Positions 17,658 to 26,031 of a stretch of DNA of 31,359 bases are shown piece after piece (positions within the stretch are counted from its first letter, which is position 1; each line of letters opens with the position of its first letter). A program made the translations under genes and the position numbers. The stretch is from a virus, in the IMG/VR virus record IMGVR_UViG_3300032235_000767, positions 1 to 31,359 of that record. One strand, given 5' to 3'. The notes beneath the pieces are model-generated. The model was not told where the DNA came from, searched no databases, and saw only the letters and a program-made list of their open reading frames with translations.

Positions 17658-18365
17658 ATGAATACATCAGAATTATTTACCGTAGTCATACCTTCTTATA
17701 ATGAGGAAAGGTATATATACAATACTTTGTGGTATTTATCAAGACAAAATCTTAAAACAAAAATTCGTGTTATTATTTGTGATGCAAACTCAACTGATAA
17801 AACACTAGAACATATATCAAAAGCAGATAACGATTTTGAAAACCTTGAAATAGAAATCAGAACTGGTGGAAGTGTAGCCTATGGTAGAAATAAAGGAGCA
17901 GAATTAGTTAATACACCTTTTATTCTATTTTTAGATGCAGACTCAGTTTTATTAAACCCAGACACAATATCAGAAACTCTACAAAATGCATTTGATTATG
18001 ATATCATTGGTTGTAAACTAAAATCAACTATTGATGGTCTATACTCTTGGTTAACTTGGAAAGGTTTTGAATTTATAAGAAGGATAATGCCAGAAACATT
18101 TTGTACTGGTTGTTATTTTTTCATATCAAAACAAAAATTTATCCAATTGGGTGGATTTAATGAAACATTACAAAACTCCGAAGATTTTTGGTTGAGTAAA
18201 CAAATACCAAAATCAAGATTTAAACTACTTGATAAATACATCGGACAAGATGATAGACGATTTAAAAAAATGGGAAACCTTTCATTTCTAAAAAATATTA
18301 TTTTAACTTATTTGAATAAGAATAATATAAATTGGTTTAGAAATGATGTAGGATATTGGAAATAG
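17658..18365 (+). CDS. Glycosyltransferase family 2 protein
   Basis: A 235-residue GT-A fold glycosyltransferase. Seen: VVIPSYNEERYI at the start, CDANSTDKT, GRNKGAELVNTPFILFLDAD with DAD at residues 93-95 (metal and nucleotide-sugar binding), a TGCYFFISKQKFIQLGGFNE segment and a following ED (NSEDFWL), the likely catalytic-base region. It transfers a sugar from a nucleotide donor; acceptor unknown. The ATG is three bases after the terminator U-tract, so its own expression depends on read-through or on a promoter not recognised here. It ends in TAG and is separated from the next gene by a weak promoter. Confidence 0.88.
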   Translation: MNTSELFTVVIPSYNEERYIYNTLWYLSRQNLKTKIRVIICDANSTDKTLEHISKADNDFENLEIEIRTGGSVAYGRNKGAELVNTPFILFLDADSVLLNPDTISETLQNAFDYDIIGCKLKSTIDGLYSWLTWKGFEFIRRIMPETFCTGCYFFISKQKFIQLGGFNETLQNSEDFWLSKQIPKSRFKLLDKYIGQDDRRFKKMGNLSFLKNIILTYLNKNNINWFRNDVGYWK

Positions 18366-18376
18366 TATTAAAGATA

Positions 18377-18408
18377 TTAGGATTATAGGAAAAAAATTCG
18401 TATATTTA
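18377..18408 (+). promoter_or_regulatory. Degenerate Bacteroidota-type promoter
   Basis: TTAG at 18377-18380, a 20-base gap, then TATATTTA at 18401-18408, preceded by TTCG. The last base of the -7 element and the -33 box each deviate from consensus, but spacing and the TTCG prefix match the other promoters. The next ATG is 20 bases downstream. Confidence 0.55.
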
Positions 18409-18428
18409 CTCAATAAACTATAAACTAT

Positions 18429-18779
18429 ATGATATACAATCCTGAAAATCCACTAACCGAAGAAGAATTAGATAAACTTGGTAATGAAGATTTTGATAGT
18501 TTCCTTGATTATCTTGACCAAAAAGCCAATTATCTCAAACAATTTACAAAGCCATTAGATACTTATCATTTGAAGAAATTTGCTTCATTAGATGCTACTG
18601 ATAAGGGTGAGATGTTAAATGATGATGATATTGCTAGACTAAACAAGTTGGGTAGAAAAAACGAAGAAATTGGGTTTGATAAAGAAATTCATCAAGATTG
18701 GATTAAAAAGAAAAATGAAGTATTAAAAAACACTGGTGTAAAAAATGTAAAGACACACCGTTCACAATGGTTTGATTAA
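18429..18779 (+). CDS. Hypothetical protein, 116 residues
   Basis: An acidic N-terminal half (PLTEEELDKLGNEDFDSFLD) and a lysine-rich C-terminal half, mostly predicted helical with no cysteine pair, membrane segment or enzymatic motif. I do not recognise a family. It starts behind a weak promoter and is followed after 12 bases by the zinc-ribbon gene and then the radical SAM gene, so the three probably form one transcript. Confidence 0.7.
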   Translation: MIYNPENPLTEEELDKLGNEDFDSFLDYLDQKANYLKQFTKPLDTYHLKKFASLDATDKGEMLNDDDIARLNKLGRKNEEIGFDKEIHQDWIKKKNEVLKNTGVKNVKTHRSQWFD

Positions 18780-18791
18780 ATAAAAAAAGTT

Positions 18792-19040
18792 ATGGCACAA
18801 TTAATAGGTAATAAAAACCAACAACCTCAACAACCAAAAATAGATTTATCACAGGCAAAAGAAATCACTTGTCAGAATTGTGGTGGTACTATTTTTATCA
18901 ATGGAAATAAATTCCTTAAAATTCCTAAAATATCAGCAGGTACACCACAAGATGTTTTGATTCCCGTAGAAGTATTTCTATGCGGAGATTGTGGAGAACT
19001 ATGTGAAGAACTATTGCCAAAGGAATTTAAAACCAAATAA
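18792..19040 (+). CDS. Small zinc-ribbon protein
   Basis: An 82-residue protein with two CxxC knuckles, C27-QN-C30 and C64-GD-C67, separated by about 33 residues, which fits a single zinc ribbon. The first 20 residues are Gln- and Pro-rich and probably flexible. Proteins of this kind are common in T4-like phages but without known role. It overlaps the radical SAM gene by one base (TAATG), so translational coupling and perhaps functional association are likely. The leader has AAGTT directly before the ATG. Confidence 0.75.
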   Translation: MAQLIGNKNQQPQQPKIDLSQAKEITCQNCGGTIFINGNKFLKIPKISAGTPQDVLIPVEVFLCGDCGELCEELLPKEFKTK

Positions 19041-20302
19041 TGAATTCAAATAGTAATACTTTTTGTATTTTACCATTTGTTCATTTGTATGCAGAGCCAA
19101 AGGGTGAAATGAAACCTTGTTGTATAGCAGGTGGATTTGATATACCTTTGGATCTAAAAACAATGTCTATCGATGAATCTTTCAATTCTAATCAAATGAA
19201 AGAACTTCGTAAAGATATGTTACAAGGTAAACGAAATAAAGTATGTGATGTTTGTTATAAAAGAGAGGATACAACTGGACATTCACCACGATTGGATTTT
19301 AATAATAATCCTTTGTGGGTTCTTCCAACAATAAATGAAGATTATAGTGTCCCATCCCAATTTCAACATTTAGATGTTAGATTTTCTAATCTATGTAATT
19401 TTAAGTGTAGAATGTGTAATCATAACTTTTCATCAAATTGGTATGAAGATTATGGTAAGATAAGAGAAGAGCATCAACTTAAAGATTATCCAAAAATATT
19501 TAAGGTATCTGAAACAATTGCACAAGACTTAAAAGTGCATTTATCTGATATAAAAAGTATTTACTTCGCAGGAGGTGAGCCTTTAATCATGCCAGAACAT
19601 TTTGAAGTTCTTAAATATTTGTATGATACAATGCCAATTCAAGAATTTCAATTAAGTGCAACCGAATTTTTTTCTGCTAGAAATTTATCAATTCACTATA
19701 ACACGAATCTTTCAGTAATTAAATACGATGAACAAAGTTTAATTGATTTGTGGAAAGGATTTTATAAAGTATTTCTATCAATTTCGTGTGATGGTGTTAA
19801 AGAGGTAGGTGAGTACCAAAGAACAGGTTTGAATTGGAAACGATTTGAACAGAACTTAAATACAATAAAAAAATATGCCAATCCGAAAAATGTACAAGAA
19901 CCTAGTACTGGTTTAAATTACAATTTTCAATATACAACTACACTTTGGAATGTTTACCATATTTTTGATTTTATAAACTATATGTTAGATAAGGAACATA
20001 TCACAAGTTCCGAACATTTAGATTTTTATTACGCATGGGGACCTTCATTTTCTGCTTTAAACACTTTACCGAAAAATGAGAAAACCAAAATTATATCATT
20101 TTTAGAAACTGGTAGTGAAAAAAATAAACTTTCTGAAAAAACTAAAAGGGAAATTAAACAAATAATAGATTTTACTAATTCATTTGATGGGTCTTTTGAA
20201 GATGAGATATACAATAAGACAAGAGTATTGGATGAAATGAATAAAACTCACTGGTCAGTTCTAAAAGGTATTGATTTTGATTCATTAATTTCTAAAAAAT
20301 AG
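19040..20302 (+). CDS. Radical SAM enzyme with N-terminal cysteine (twitch/SPASM-like) region
   Basis: A 420-residue protein. The radical SAM motif CNFKCRMC (C119, C123, C126) would bind the 4Fe-4S cluster that cleaves S-adenosylmethionine, and FAGGEPLI is the GGEP SAM-binding motif. An N-terminal block, FCILPFVHLYAEPKGEMKPC with C9, C27, C28 and then C69 and C72 (VCDVC), looks like an auxiliary-cluster (twitch/SPASM-type) region placed before the core rather than after it. Substrate is unknown; relatives occur in phages and in glycan or peptide modification clusters. The preceding zinc-ribbon gene overlaps it by one base. Confidence 0.88.
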   Translation: MNSNSNTFCILPFVHLYAEPKGEMKPCCIAGGFDIPLDLKTMSIDESFNSNQMKELRKDMLQGKRNKVCDVCYKREDTTGHSPRLDFNNNPLWVLPTINEDYSVPSQFQHLDVRFSNLCNFKCRMCNHNFSSNWYEDYGKIREEHQLKDYPKIFKVSETIAQDLKVHLSDIKSIYFAGGEPLIMPEHFEVLKYLYDTMPIQEFQLSATEFFSARNLSIHYNTNLSVIKYDEQSLIDLWKGFYKVFLSISCDGVKEVGEYQRTGLNWKRFEQNLNTIKKYANPKNVQEPSTGLNYNFQYTTTLWNVYHIFDFINYMLDKEHITSSEHLDFYYAWGPSFSALNTLPKNEKTKIISFLETGSEKNKLSEKTKREIKQIIDFTNSFDGSFEDEIYNKTRVLDEMNKTHWSVLKGIDFDSLISKK

Positions 20303-20313
20303 ATAGCGAAAGA

Positions 20314-20345
20314 CTTGATAATTCCAATTTTTTTTCGTATATTTG
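20314..20345 (+). promoter_or_regulatory. Bacteroidota-type promoter for the Cas4-like nuclease
   Basis: CTTG at 20314-20317, a 20-base gap, then TATATTTG at 20338-20345, preceded by a T-tract and TTCG. The ATG lies 18 bases downstream. Confidence 0.75.
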
Positions 20346-20363
20346 TAGTATAAAATATATCAA

Positions 20364-21221
20364 ATGGCAAAGGTAAGTTATTCTCAATACAGCATGTGGT
20401 CTTCTTGTCCACAACAATTCAAGTTGAACTATATTGATAAGTTAGGTGAAAGTTCGGCAAATATCCACACAATTTTCGGTTCTGCAATGCACGAAACCAT
20501 ACAACATTTTTTATCAGTAATGTATGGTGTGACAAAGAAACAAGCATTAGAACTAGATTTGGAGATGATGTTGAAAGATAAATTAGTAGAACATTTCACC
20601 AAAGAAAAAGAAAAACTAACCGAAGGTACTCCGTGTACTCGTGAAGAGTTGGAAGAGTTTTACGGTGATGGTAGACAAATTATCCAATACTTTAAATCCA
20701 AATTAGATAACCTATATACCAAGAGTGGATTTGAGTTGGTGGCAATAGAAATGCCACTAAATGCACAAATCAAAGAGGGTGTACATTTTATCGGTTTTAT
20801 TGATATTGTACTAAAAGATGTATCAAGTGGCGAGATTATTATCGTAGACTTAAAAACATCTACTAATGGTTGGAACAAGTACCAAAAGGCAGATAAGATA
20901 AAAACATCTCAAATGTTATTGTACAAAAAGTTCTATTCAGAAAAGTATGATATACCATTAGAAAAAGTAAAAGTAGAATATCAGATTCTAAAAAGAAAAC
21001 TTATGGAATCTACCGATTATGCTATTCCTCGTATTTCTAAATTCATTCCACCACATGGTAAACCATCGGTAAATCTTGCATGGAAGGGGTTTATGGAATT
21101 TGTAGATACCGTGTATGATGATGGCGGGTTGATTCGTACTGATAATTTCCCAACAAATAAAGGTAAGGCTTGTAATTGGTGTGAGTTTAAAACAAGAAAA
21201 CTTTGTCCAATATGGCAATAA
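20364..21221 (+). CDS. PD-(D/E)XK nuclease, Cas4/RecB-like with probable Fe-S cluster
   Basis: A 285-residue nuclease. It starts with SYSQYSMWSSCPQQFKLNYI, typical of Cas4 and AddB/RecB nuclease domains, followed by the helical GSAMHETIQHFL. The active site is in GFIDIVLKD and VDLKTS (D162-L-K164, the D-x-K of PD-(D/E)XK). One N-terminal cysteine (C15) and three C-terminal ones (C270, C273, C281 in CNWCEFKTRKLC) match the four ligands of a Cas4-type 4Fe-4S cluster. It is probably an exonuclease for recombination-dependent replication or host DNA degradation. No cas1, cas2 or repeat array is present, so a CRISPR adaptation role is unsupported. It is a single-gene unit with its own promoter. 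Confidence 0.88.
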   Translation: MAKVSYSQYSMWSSCPQQFKLNYIDKLGESSANIHTIFGSAMHETIQHFLSVMYGVTKKQALELDLEMMLKDKLVEHFTKEKEKLTEGTPCTREELEEFYGDGRQIIQYFKSKLDNLYTKSGFELVAIEMPLNAQIKEGVHFIGFIDIVLKDVSSGEIIIVDLKTSTNGWNKYQKADKIKTSQMLLYKKFYSEKYDIPLEKVKVEYQILKRKLMESTDYAIPRISKFIPPHGKPSVNLAWKGFMEFVDTVYDDGGLIRTDNFPTNKGKACNWCEFKTRKLCPIWQ

Positions 21222-21241
21222 TTTTCGTTTTTATATATTTG
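21211..21241 (+). promoter_or_regulatory. Possible weak promoter for the RHH and glycosyltransferase unit
   Basis: A good -7 element, TATATTTG at 21234-21241, lies 35 bases before the ATG at 21277. The upstream box is poor (TATG at 21211-21214, 19-base gap) and overlaps the end of the nuclease gene. Confidence 0.4.
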
Positions 21242-21276
21242 TATATATTTATATAAAATACATAAAAAGGAGAGTT

Positions 21277-21471
21277 ATGGCAGAAACAAAATTAACCACG
21301 GTAAAAATCTTAAAAGATGTTTACTCTAAATTTAAAAGAGTTTCGTTTGATTCCAATATCACATTACAAAAAATTGTAAATCGTTCACTAGAACTATATA
21401 CAAATGATGATGAGTATCAAACGAAAATTAATGAATTTACCGAACTGCAAGCAAGTGGTTCACAATTTTAA
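21277..21471 (+). CDS. Small ribbon-helix-helix-like protein
   Basis: A 64-residue protein starting at the ATG behind AAGGAG (21267-21272), a clear Shine-Dalgarno. The pattern LTTVKILKDVYSKFKRVSFD then ITLQKIVNRSLELY, an N-terminal strand with two amphipathic helices, resembles RHH (Arc/MetJ-type) DNA-binding proteins. It may be an autoregulator of the unit it heads. The assignment rests on predicted secondary structure and length, not on a diagnostic motif. Confidence 0.6.
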   Translation: MAETKLTTVKILKDVYSKFKRVSFDSNITLQKIVNRSLELYTNDDEYQTKINEFTELQASGSQF

Positions 21472-21483
21472 AAAAGTTATATA

Positions 21484-22875
21484 ATGATAGAAGAAAAAGG
21501 AAAGAAAAAGATTCTTTTATTATCAGATGATTTAAGAATGACATCTGGTATTGCAACCGTTTCAAAGGAATTGGTTTTTGGTACATTTGAAAAATACCAT
21601 TGGATACAATTAGGAGCAGCAGTAGAACATCCTGAAAAGGGTAGAGAAATTGATTTAGGAGAAGACGCACGAAATATTAGTGGTATTTCAGACGCTTCTC
21701 TTAAAATTATTCCATGGAGTGGATATGGTGATGCAAACATTTTAAGAGAACTTATGATGAGACATCAACCTGATGCAATTCTACACTTTACTGACCCTAG
21801 ATATTGGAGATGGTTGTATGAAATCGAACATGAAATCAGACAAAATATTCCAATTCTATTCTACCATATTTGGGATGACCTTCCAGACCCTAAGTATAAT
21901 AGAGATTATTATGAATCTTGTGATTGGTTGGGTTGTATTTCAAAACAAACGTATGGTATCGTAAATCGAGTTGGAAAAATTGAATCACCAACTAACAAGA
22001 CACTTGAAGATTGGCAAGTTTCGTATGTACCCCATGGTATTAATTCCGAAACATTTAAACCAACTGAAGTACCTGCTGAATTCAAAAAAGAATTTTTTGG
22101 TGATAAGGATTATAAGTTCGTCTTATTCTGGATGAACCGAAATATCAAAAGAAAACAACCTTCTGATGTGATTTGGGCATTTAAACGATTTGTTGATGGA
22201 CTACCTGAAGGAGATAAAGATAAGGTTTGTTTGGTAATGCACACTGCACCAATTGACCAAAACGGAACTGATTTATTCAAGGTAGCAGAAACTATTGCAC
22301 CGGGATGTGATATTAAGTTCTCGGCTAATAGAATCAATCAACAACAATTAAATTGGATTTACAATCTATCAGATGTTACAATTAACATTGCAGGTAATGA
22401 AGGATTTGGTTTAGTAACTGCAGAATCAGTAATGGCTGGAACACCAATCATTGTAAATGTTACTGGTGGATTACAAGACCAATGTGGATTTAAGATTGAT
22501 GGTAAGTATTTAACCGCCGATGATTATATTAAGATTGGGTCTCTACATGATTACCGATTGTGGGAAGATAAAGTAACACATGGTGAGTGGGTAAAACCAG
22601 TATGGTCAAGAACTCAATCAATGGTAGGTTCAGTTCCAACTCCTTATATTATTGATGATAAGGTAGATATTTATGAAACTGCAGAGGCAATTCGTTATTG
22701 GTACGATAAAACACCTGAAGAACGAAAGGCTGCTGGTTTGAAAGGTAGAGAAGAATTTTTGGGTGAAATGGGATTGAATCATAAAAATATGTGTCAAACA
22801 CTAATTGATGGTATTGAAACCACATTCGAAAATTGGAAACCAAAAGATAGATTTACTATTCATAAATTAAAATAA
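21484..22875 (+). CDS. Glycosyltransferase, GT4-like (GT-B fold)
   Basis: A 463-residue retaining-type glycosyltransferase. Seen: a Rossmann-like start KILLLSDDLRMTSGIATVSK, VSYVPHGINSETFKP at the linker, a second-domain strand KFVLFWMNRNIKRKQP and the donor-site E-x7-E signature EGFGLVTAE (E306, E314), then GTPIIVNVTGG. The acceptor is unknown. It starts 12 bases after the RHH gene and two bases before the dUTPase gene, in a long run of sugar genes. A second GT4-like protein is encoded at 23576-24832 with the same E-x7-E arrangement. Both belong to the group used for surface or virion glycans, though DNA or protein acceptors are not excluded. Confidence 0.9.
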   Translation: MIEEKGKKKILLLSDDLRMTSGIATVSKELVFGTFEKYHWIQLGAAVEHPEKGREIDLGEDARNISGISDASLKIIPWSGYGDANILRELMMRHQPDAILHFTDPRYWRWLYEIEHEIRQNIPILFYHIWDDLPDPKYNRDYYESCDWLGCISKQTYGIVNRVGKIESPTNKTLEDWQVSYVPHGINSETFKPTEVPAEFKKEFFGDKDYKFVLFWMNRNIKRKQPSDVIWAFKRFVDGLPEGDKDKVCLVMHTAPIDQNGTDLFKVAETIAPGCDIKFSANRINQQQLNWIYNLSDVTINIAGNEGFGLVTAESVMAGTPIIVNVTGGLQDQCGFKIDGKYLTADDYIKIGSLHDYRLWEDKVTHGEWVKPVWSRTQSMVGSVPTPYIIDDKVDIYETAEAIRYWYDKTPEERKAAGLKGREEFLGEMGLNHKNMCQTLIDGIETTFENWKPKDRFTIHKLK

Positions 22876-22877
22876 AA

Positions 22878-23303
22878 ATGAAAGTAAAAATAAAAAAATT
22901 ACATCCTAATGCAGTAATTCCCACTTATGCAAAAAGTGGGGATGCTGGATTAGATTTTGTAGCAACTAAAGTAATAAGTGAAGAAACTTATTCAATCACA
23001 TTTGGTACAGATATTGCCGTAGAAATACCTGAAGGATTTGTAGGATTAGTATTCCCACGTTCATCAATTAGAAAATATGAATTGAATTTAAGTAATTCAG
23101 TTGGTGTAATTGATAGTGGATATAGAGGTGAGTTACAAGCTACATTTAGAAAAACACATGGTGATGCATCAGAGACATATAATGTAGGAGATAAGATATT
23201 CCAAATGATTATTGTACCTTACCCACGAGTAGATTTTATTGAAGTAGATGAACTATCGGATACCGAAAGAGGTGAAGGTGGATTTGGTTCAACTGGAAAG
23301 TAA
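22878..23303 (+). CDS. dut: Deoxyuridine triphosphatase (dUTPase)
   Basis: A 141-residue trimeric-type dUTPase that hydrolyses dUTP to dUMP, limiting uracil incorporation and feeding thymidylate synthesis. All five motifs are present: AGLDF (1), PRSSI (2), GVIDSGYRGE (3, with the catalytic aspartate), GDKIFQMII (4) and the C-terminal RGEGGFGSTG (5), so it should be active. It is out of place among glycosyltransferase genes, but short spacings (2 bases upstream, 1 base downstream) show it is part of the same transcript. Known phage counterparts normally sit with nucleotide-metabolism genes. Confidence 0.96.
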   Translation: MKVKIKKLHPNAVIPTYAKSGDAGLDFVATKVISEETYSITFGTDIAVEIPEGFVGLVFPRSSIRKYELNLSNSVGVIDSGYRGELQATFRKTHGDASETYNVGDKIFQMIIVPYPRVDFIEVDELSDTERGEGGFGSTGK

Positions 23304-23304
23304 T

Positions 23305-23583
23305 ATGAGTAAACCCGTATTAGTAATTCGTTTTCCTGGTTATTGGAAAGAAGTTCAATGGGATATTTCTCGTAAAGCAATTTATGATAATAGACCATTA
23401 AACGAAGATTATCATGTGATGGTGCTGGTTGATAATGAGGTAGAAGAAGTAAAGTTTGAATGTTACAATTCTCCACATGAACTAGAAAAGTTAGAAGAAA
23501 TTACAAAGTTAGTCAGAATGTCTATTGAAAGATGTTTGAGACAAGAAGAAGATTTAAGAAAAAAACAAAAAGAAAATGAGTAA
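23305..23583 (+). CDS. Hypothetical protein, 92 residues
   Basis: A small, charged protein starting at ATG 23305, one base after the dUTPase stop; an earlier in-frame start at 23248 would lie inside dUTPase and is not needed. The N-terminal half (VLVIRFPGYWKEVQWDIS) looks strand-rich; the C-terminal 40 residues are helical and Lys/Glu-rich, possibly a coiled coil. No family recognised. It overlaps the next glycosyltransferase by eight bases, and both proteins begin MSKP-[VL]-LV, probably chance. Confidence 0.65.
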   Translation: MSKPVLVIRFPGYWKEVQWDISRKAIYDNRPLNEDYHVMVLVDNEVEEVKFECYNSPHELEKLEEITKLVRMSIERCLRQEEDLRKKQKENE

Positions 23584-24832
23584 ACCATTATTAGTATTTC
23601 AAGGACCAGTTGCAACTAGGTCTGGTTATGGAGACCATTCAAGGGATTTGTTAAAATCACTTTTTGATATGGATAAGTTCGATATTAAAATCATTCCTAC
23701 TAGATGGGGAAATACTCCTCAGAATCAGTTAGATGAAAGAACTGAATTAGGACAAAAGATTTTATCAAATATTATATTTCAGTTGACACAACAACCTGAT
23801 GTTTATGTTCAAGTTTCGGTGGCAAATGAATTTAGAAAAGTTGGTAAATATAATATTGGAGTAACTGCAGGAGTAGAAACTACCGTAGCTCCAAAAGAAT
23901 TTATTGATGGATGTAATCAAATGGATTTGGTTTTAGTTCCATCTGATTTTACCAAACAAGTTTTAGAAAAAACTTCTTTTGCTGAAACTGATAAAAGGAC
24001 AGGACAAAAAATTAGAGATATTCAAGTTAATGTTCCAGTTGAAGTTTTATTTGAAGGAGTTGATACATCTATTTTCAAATCGGTAAAAACGGATTTCTTA
24101 AAGGATGTAGATACTGATTTTAACTTACTTTATGTGGGACATTGGTTGAGTGGTGATTTGGGACATGATAGAAAAGATACAGGTATGATGATTAAAACAT
24201 TTTGCACCGTATTTAAAAATCTACCAAAGGAGAAACAACCTGGACTTATTCTAAAAACCTCTCATGCTGGATTCTCGGTAGGTGAAAGAGAAGATATTGC
24301 AAGTAGAATAACTGCAATTACAAAGGAATTTGGTGATAAGTGTCCTCCGATTCATTTAATATGGGGTGATTTAACTGAATCAGAACTAAATGAACTCTAT
24401 AATGATGATAAAGTAAAGGCAATGATTTCATTTACCAAGGGTGAAGGATATGGTAGACCTCTTGCAGAATTTGCTACAACTGGAAAACCAATTATTGTTT
24501 CAAATTGGAGTGGACATACTGATTTTTTACCTCAAGTTAATACTATTTATTTAGAGGGTGATTTGAAAAATGTACATGAATCTGCACAGAATCAATTCTT
24601 ATTAAAAGAATCAAAATGGTTTTATGTAGATTACACAAAGGCTGCTCAAGTCATATTCGATGTTTATAAAAATTATGATTCTTATCTTAAAAAATCAAAA
24701 GGATTGAGTGATAATATAAACAATAGGTTTTCTTTAACAAAAATGACCGAAGTATTTAAGGGCATTTTTGATAGGTATGTTAAGATACAACAAAAAGTAG
24801 AATTAGTATTACCACAAATTAAGAAATTGTAA
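23576..24832 (+). CDS. Glycosyltransferase, GT4-like (GT-B fold)
   Basis: A 418-residue glycosyltransferase. The N-terminal domain starts LLVFQGPVATRSGYGDHSRD, a pattern seen in GT4 proteins, followed by VLVPSDFTKQVL and an EGVDTSIF linker; the C-terminal domain has LLYVGHWLS and the E-x7-E donor-site motif EGYGRPLAE (E290, E298), then GKPIIVSNWSGH. Acceptor and donor sugars are unknown. It overlaps the upstream gene by eight bases and the downstream gene by one (TAATG), so it is deeply embedded in the sugar transcript. Confidence 0.9.
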   Translation: MSKPLLVFQGPVATRSGYGDHSRDLLKSLFDMDKFDIKIIPTRWGNTPQNQLDERTELGQKILSNIIFQLTQQPDVYVQVSVANEFRKVGKYNIGVTAGVETTVAPKEFIDGCNQMDLVLVPSDFTKQVLEKTSFAETDKRTGQKIRDIQVNVPVEVLFEGVDTSIFKSVKTDFLKDVDTDFNLLYVGHWLSGDLGHDRKDTGMMIKTFCTVFKNLPKEKQPGLILKTSHAGFSVGEREDIASRITAITKEFGDKCPPIHLIWGDLTESELNELYNDDKVKAMISFTKGEGYGRPLAEFATTGKPIIVSNWSGHTDFLPQVNTIYLEGDLKNVHESAQNQFLLKESKWFYVDYTKAAQVIFDVYKNYDSYLKKSKGLSDNINNRFSLTKMTEVFKGIFDRYVKIQQKVELVLPQIKKL

Positions 24833-25401
24833 TGACATTTATAAAACAATACAAAGAAATTCTAAAACCAGAAGTTCGTGTATCTCGGAATGAAATCAGA
24901 CCGAGAAACATATATAGAATATCTACATACAGGGGTAGTGATCCTATTACCAAGACTGGAGAAGAAACTCGTCTTGTTTTTGTAATTGGAAAAATTGGTA
25001 CTGACAGAATTCATTGTATTAAATTAAATGATATAAGACCAATTTACTTTACTGAATTTATTAATAAATTAAGAGATAAAAGAATACCAGTTCCTCCAAA
25101 TCCTCGTCTTGAAGATATTTTAAAAACTTTTTCAAAAGATGGAAAACTATTATTTGAAACTTACATAAAACGCAATCCAAAAATATATTCTCCTGTATTA
25201 GCAAATTACAGAGTTTATTTATTAAAAGATATTGTAAATGTGTTTGAAATCAGATTTGAAGATGAAATGTTACAAAAAATGTTTGGGGAAGGTTCAAATA
25301 TAACTAAACAAAGAAGTGTCATACAAGATGAAGTAAATCAAAGAGATGGTGGGATTGCAACTACACAAACAAATGATACACAAGGTCAAAATATACAATA
25401 A
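24832..25401 (+). CDS. Hypothetical protein, 189 residues
   Basis: Residues 20-75 include RNIYRISTYRG and LVFVIGKIGTDRIHCIKLND, a strand-rich section similar in style to a conserved T4-like phage protein of unknown function; residues 130-150 are VFEIRFEDEMLQKMFG, and the last 35 residues are Gln/Thr/Asn-rich and likely disordered. No catalytic motif, signal peptide or membrane segment. It overlaps the preceding glycosyltransferase by one base and is followed two bases later by a GT2 gene. Function unknown. Confidence 0.65.
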   Translation: MTFIKQYKEILKPEVRVSRNEIRPRNIYRISTYRGSDPITKTGEETRLVFVIGKIGTDRIHCIKLNDIRPIYFTEFINKLRDKRIPVPPNPRLEDILKTFSKDGKLLFETYIKRNPKIYSPVLANYRVYLLKDIVNVFEIRFEDEMLQKMFGEGSNITKQRSVIQDEVNQRDGGIATTQTNDTQGQNIQ

Positions 25402-25403
25402 AT

Positions 25404-26030
25404 ATGATTAGTATTAGTTACGCGATTACAGTTTGTAATGAAATAGATGAACTTACAAAATTATTAAATTTTTTACAATTACATATTAGGAAAGAAGATG
25501 AAATTGTAATTCAATATGATAAAGATAATTCCACTAACGAAGTTAAGGATTATCTTAATATAGTGGAAAAAATGCATCAAAATCACAAAGTGATTTCATT
25601 TCCTTTAAATAAAGATTTTGCATCATTCAAGAACAATTTGAAATCACATTGTACGAAAGATTATATTTTTCAAATTGACGCCGATGAAATTCCACATGAA
25701 GCACTTATTGAATATCTACCACAAGTCTTGGAAACAAATCCAGTAGATGTGGTATTTGTACCAAGAGTAAATACGGTAGAAGGAATTACACAGCACCACA
25801 TTTTTAAATGGGGATGGAGAGTAAATGAAAAAGGTTGGGTGAATTTCCCCGATTATCAGATGAGAATTTATAAAAGAACGGATGAAGTTGTTTGGATGAA
25901 CAAAGTTCATGAACAAATCACTGGTTATACAACATTCTCAAACTTCCCAGCAGAAGAATATTGGAGTTTGTATCACCCAAAGGATATCAAAAGACAAGAA
26001 AAACAAAATGAATTTTACGAAAGTATATAA
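25404..26030 (+). CDS. Glycosyltransferase family 2 protein
   Basis: A 208-residue GT-A glycosyltransferase. Seen: ISYAITVCNEIDELTKLL at the start, a nucleotide-binding strand DEIVIQYD, FASFKNNLKSHCTKDYIFQI followed by the DxD motif DADE (D92, D94), and a C-terminal WVNFPDYQMRIYKR with VHEQITG, a region typical of short GT2 proteins. It lies at the end of the transcript that starts near 21277; a fresh promoter overlaps its 3' flank. Substrates are unknown. Confidence 0.88.
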   Translation: MISISYAITVCNEIDELTKLLNFLQLHIRKEDEIVIQYDKDNSTNEVKDYLNIVEKMHQNHKVISFPLNKDFASFKNNLKSHCTKDYIFQIDADEIPHEALIEYLPQVLETNPVDVVFVPRVNTVEGITQHHIFKWGWRVNEKGWVNFPDYQMRIYKRTDEVVWMNKVHEQITGYTTFSNFPAEEYWSLYHPKDIKRQEKQNEFYESI

Positions 26031-26031
26031 A

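Noticed and set aside
20364-21221. Part of a CRISPR-Cas system
   Set aside because: Only the Cas4-like nuclease is present; there is no cas1/cas2 gene and no direct-repeat array in the window.
23248-23304. Upstream in-frame start for the 92-residue hypothetical gene, inside dUTPase
   Set aside because: The ATG at 23305 gives the usual tight one-base spacing; the extension overlaps dUTPase motif 5 in another frame.
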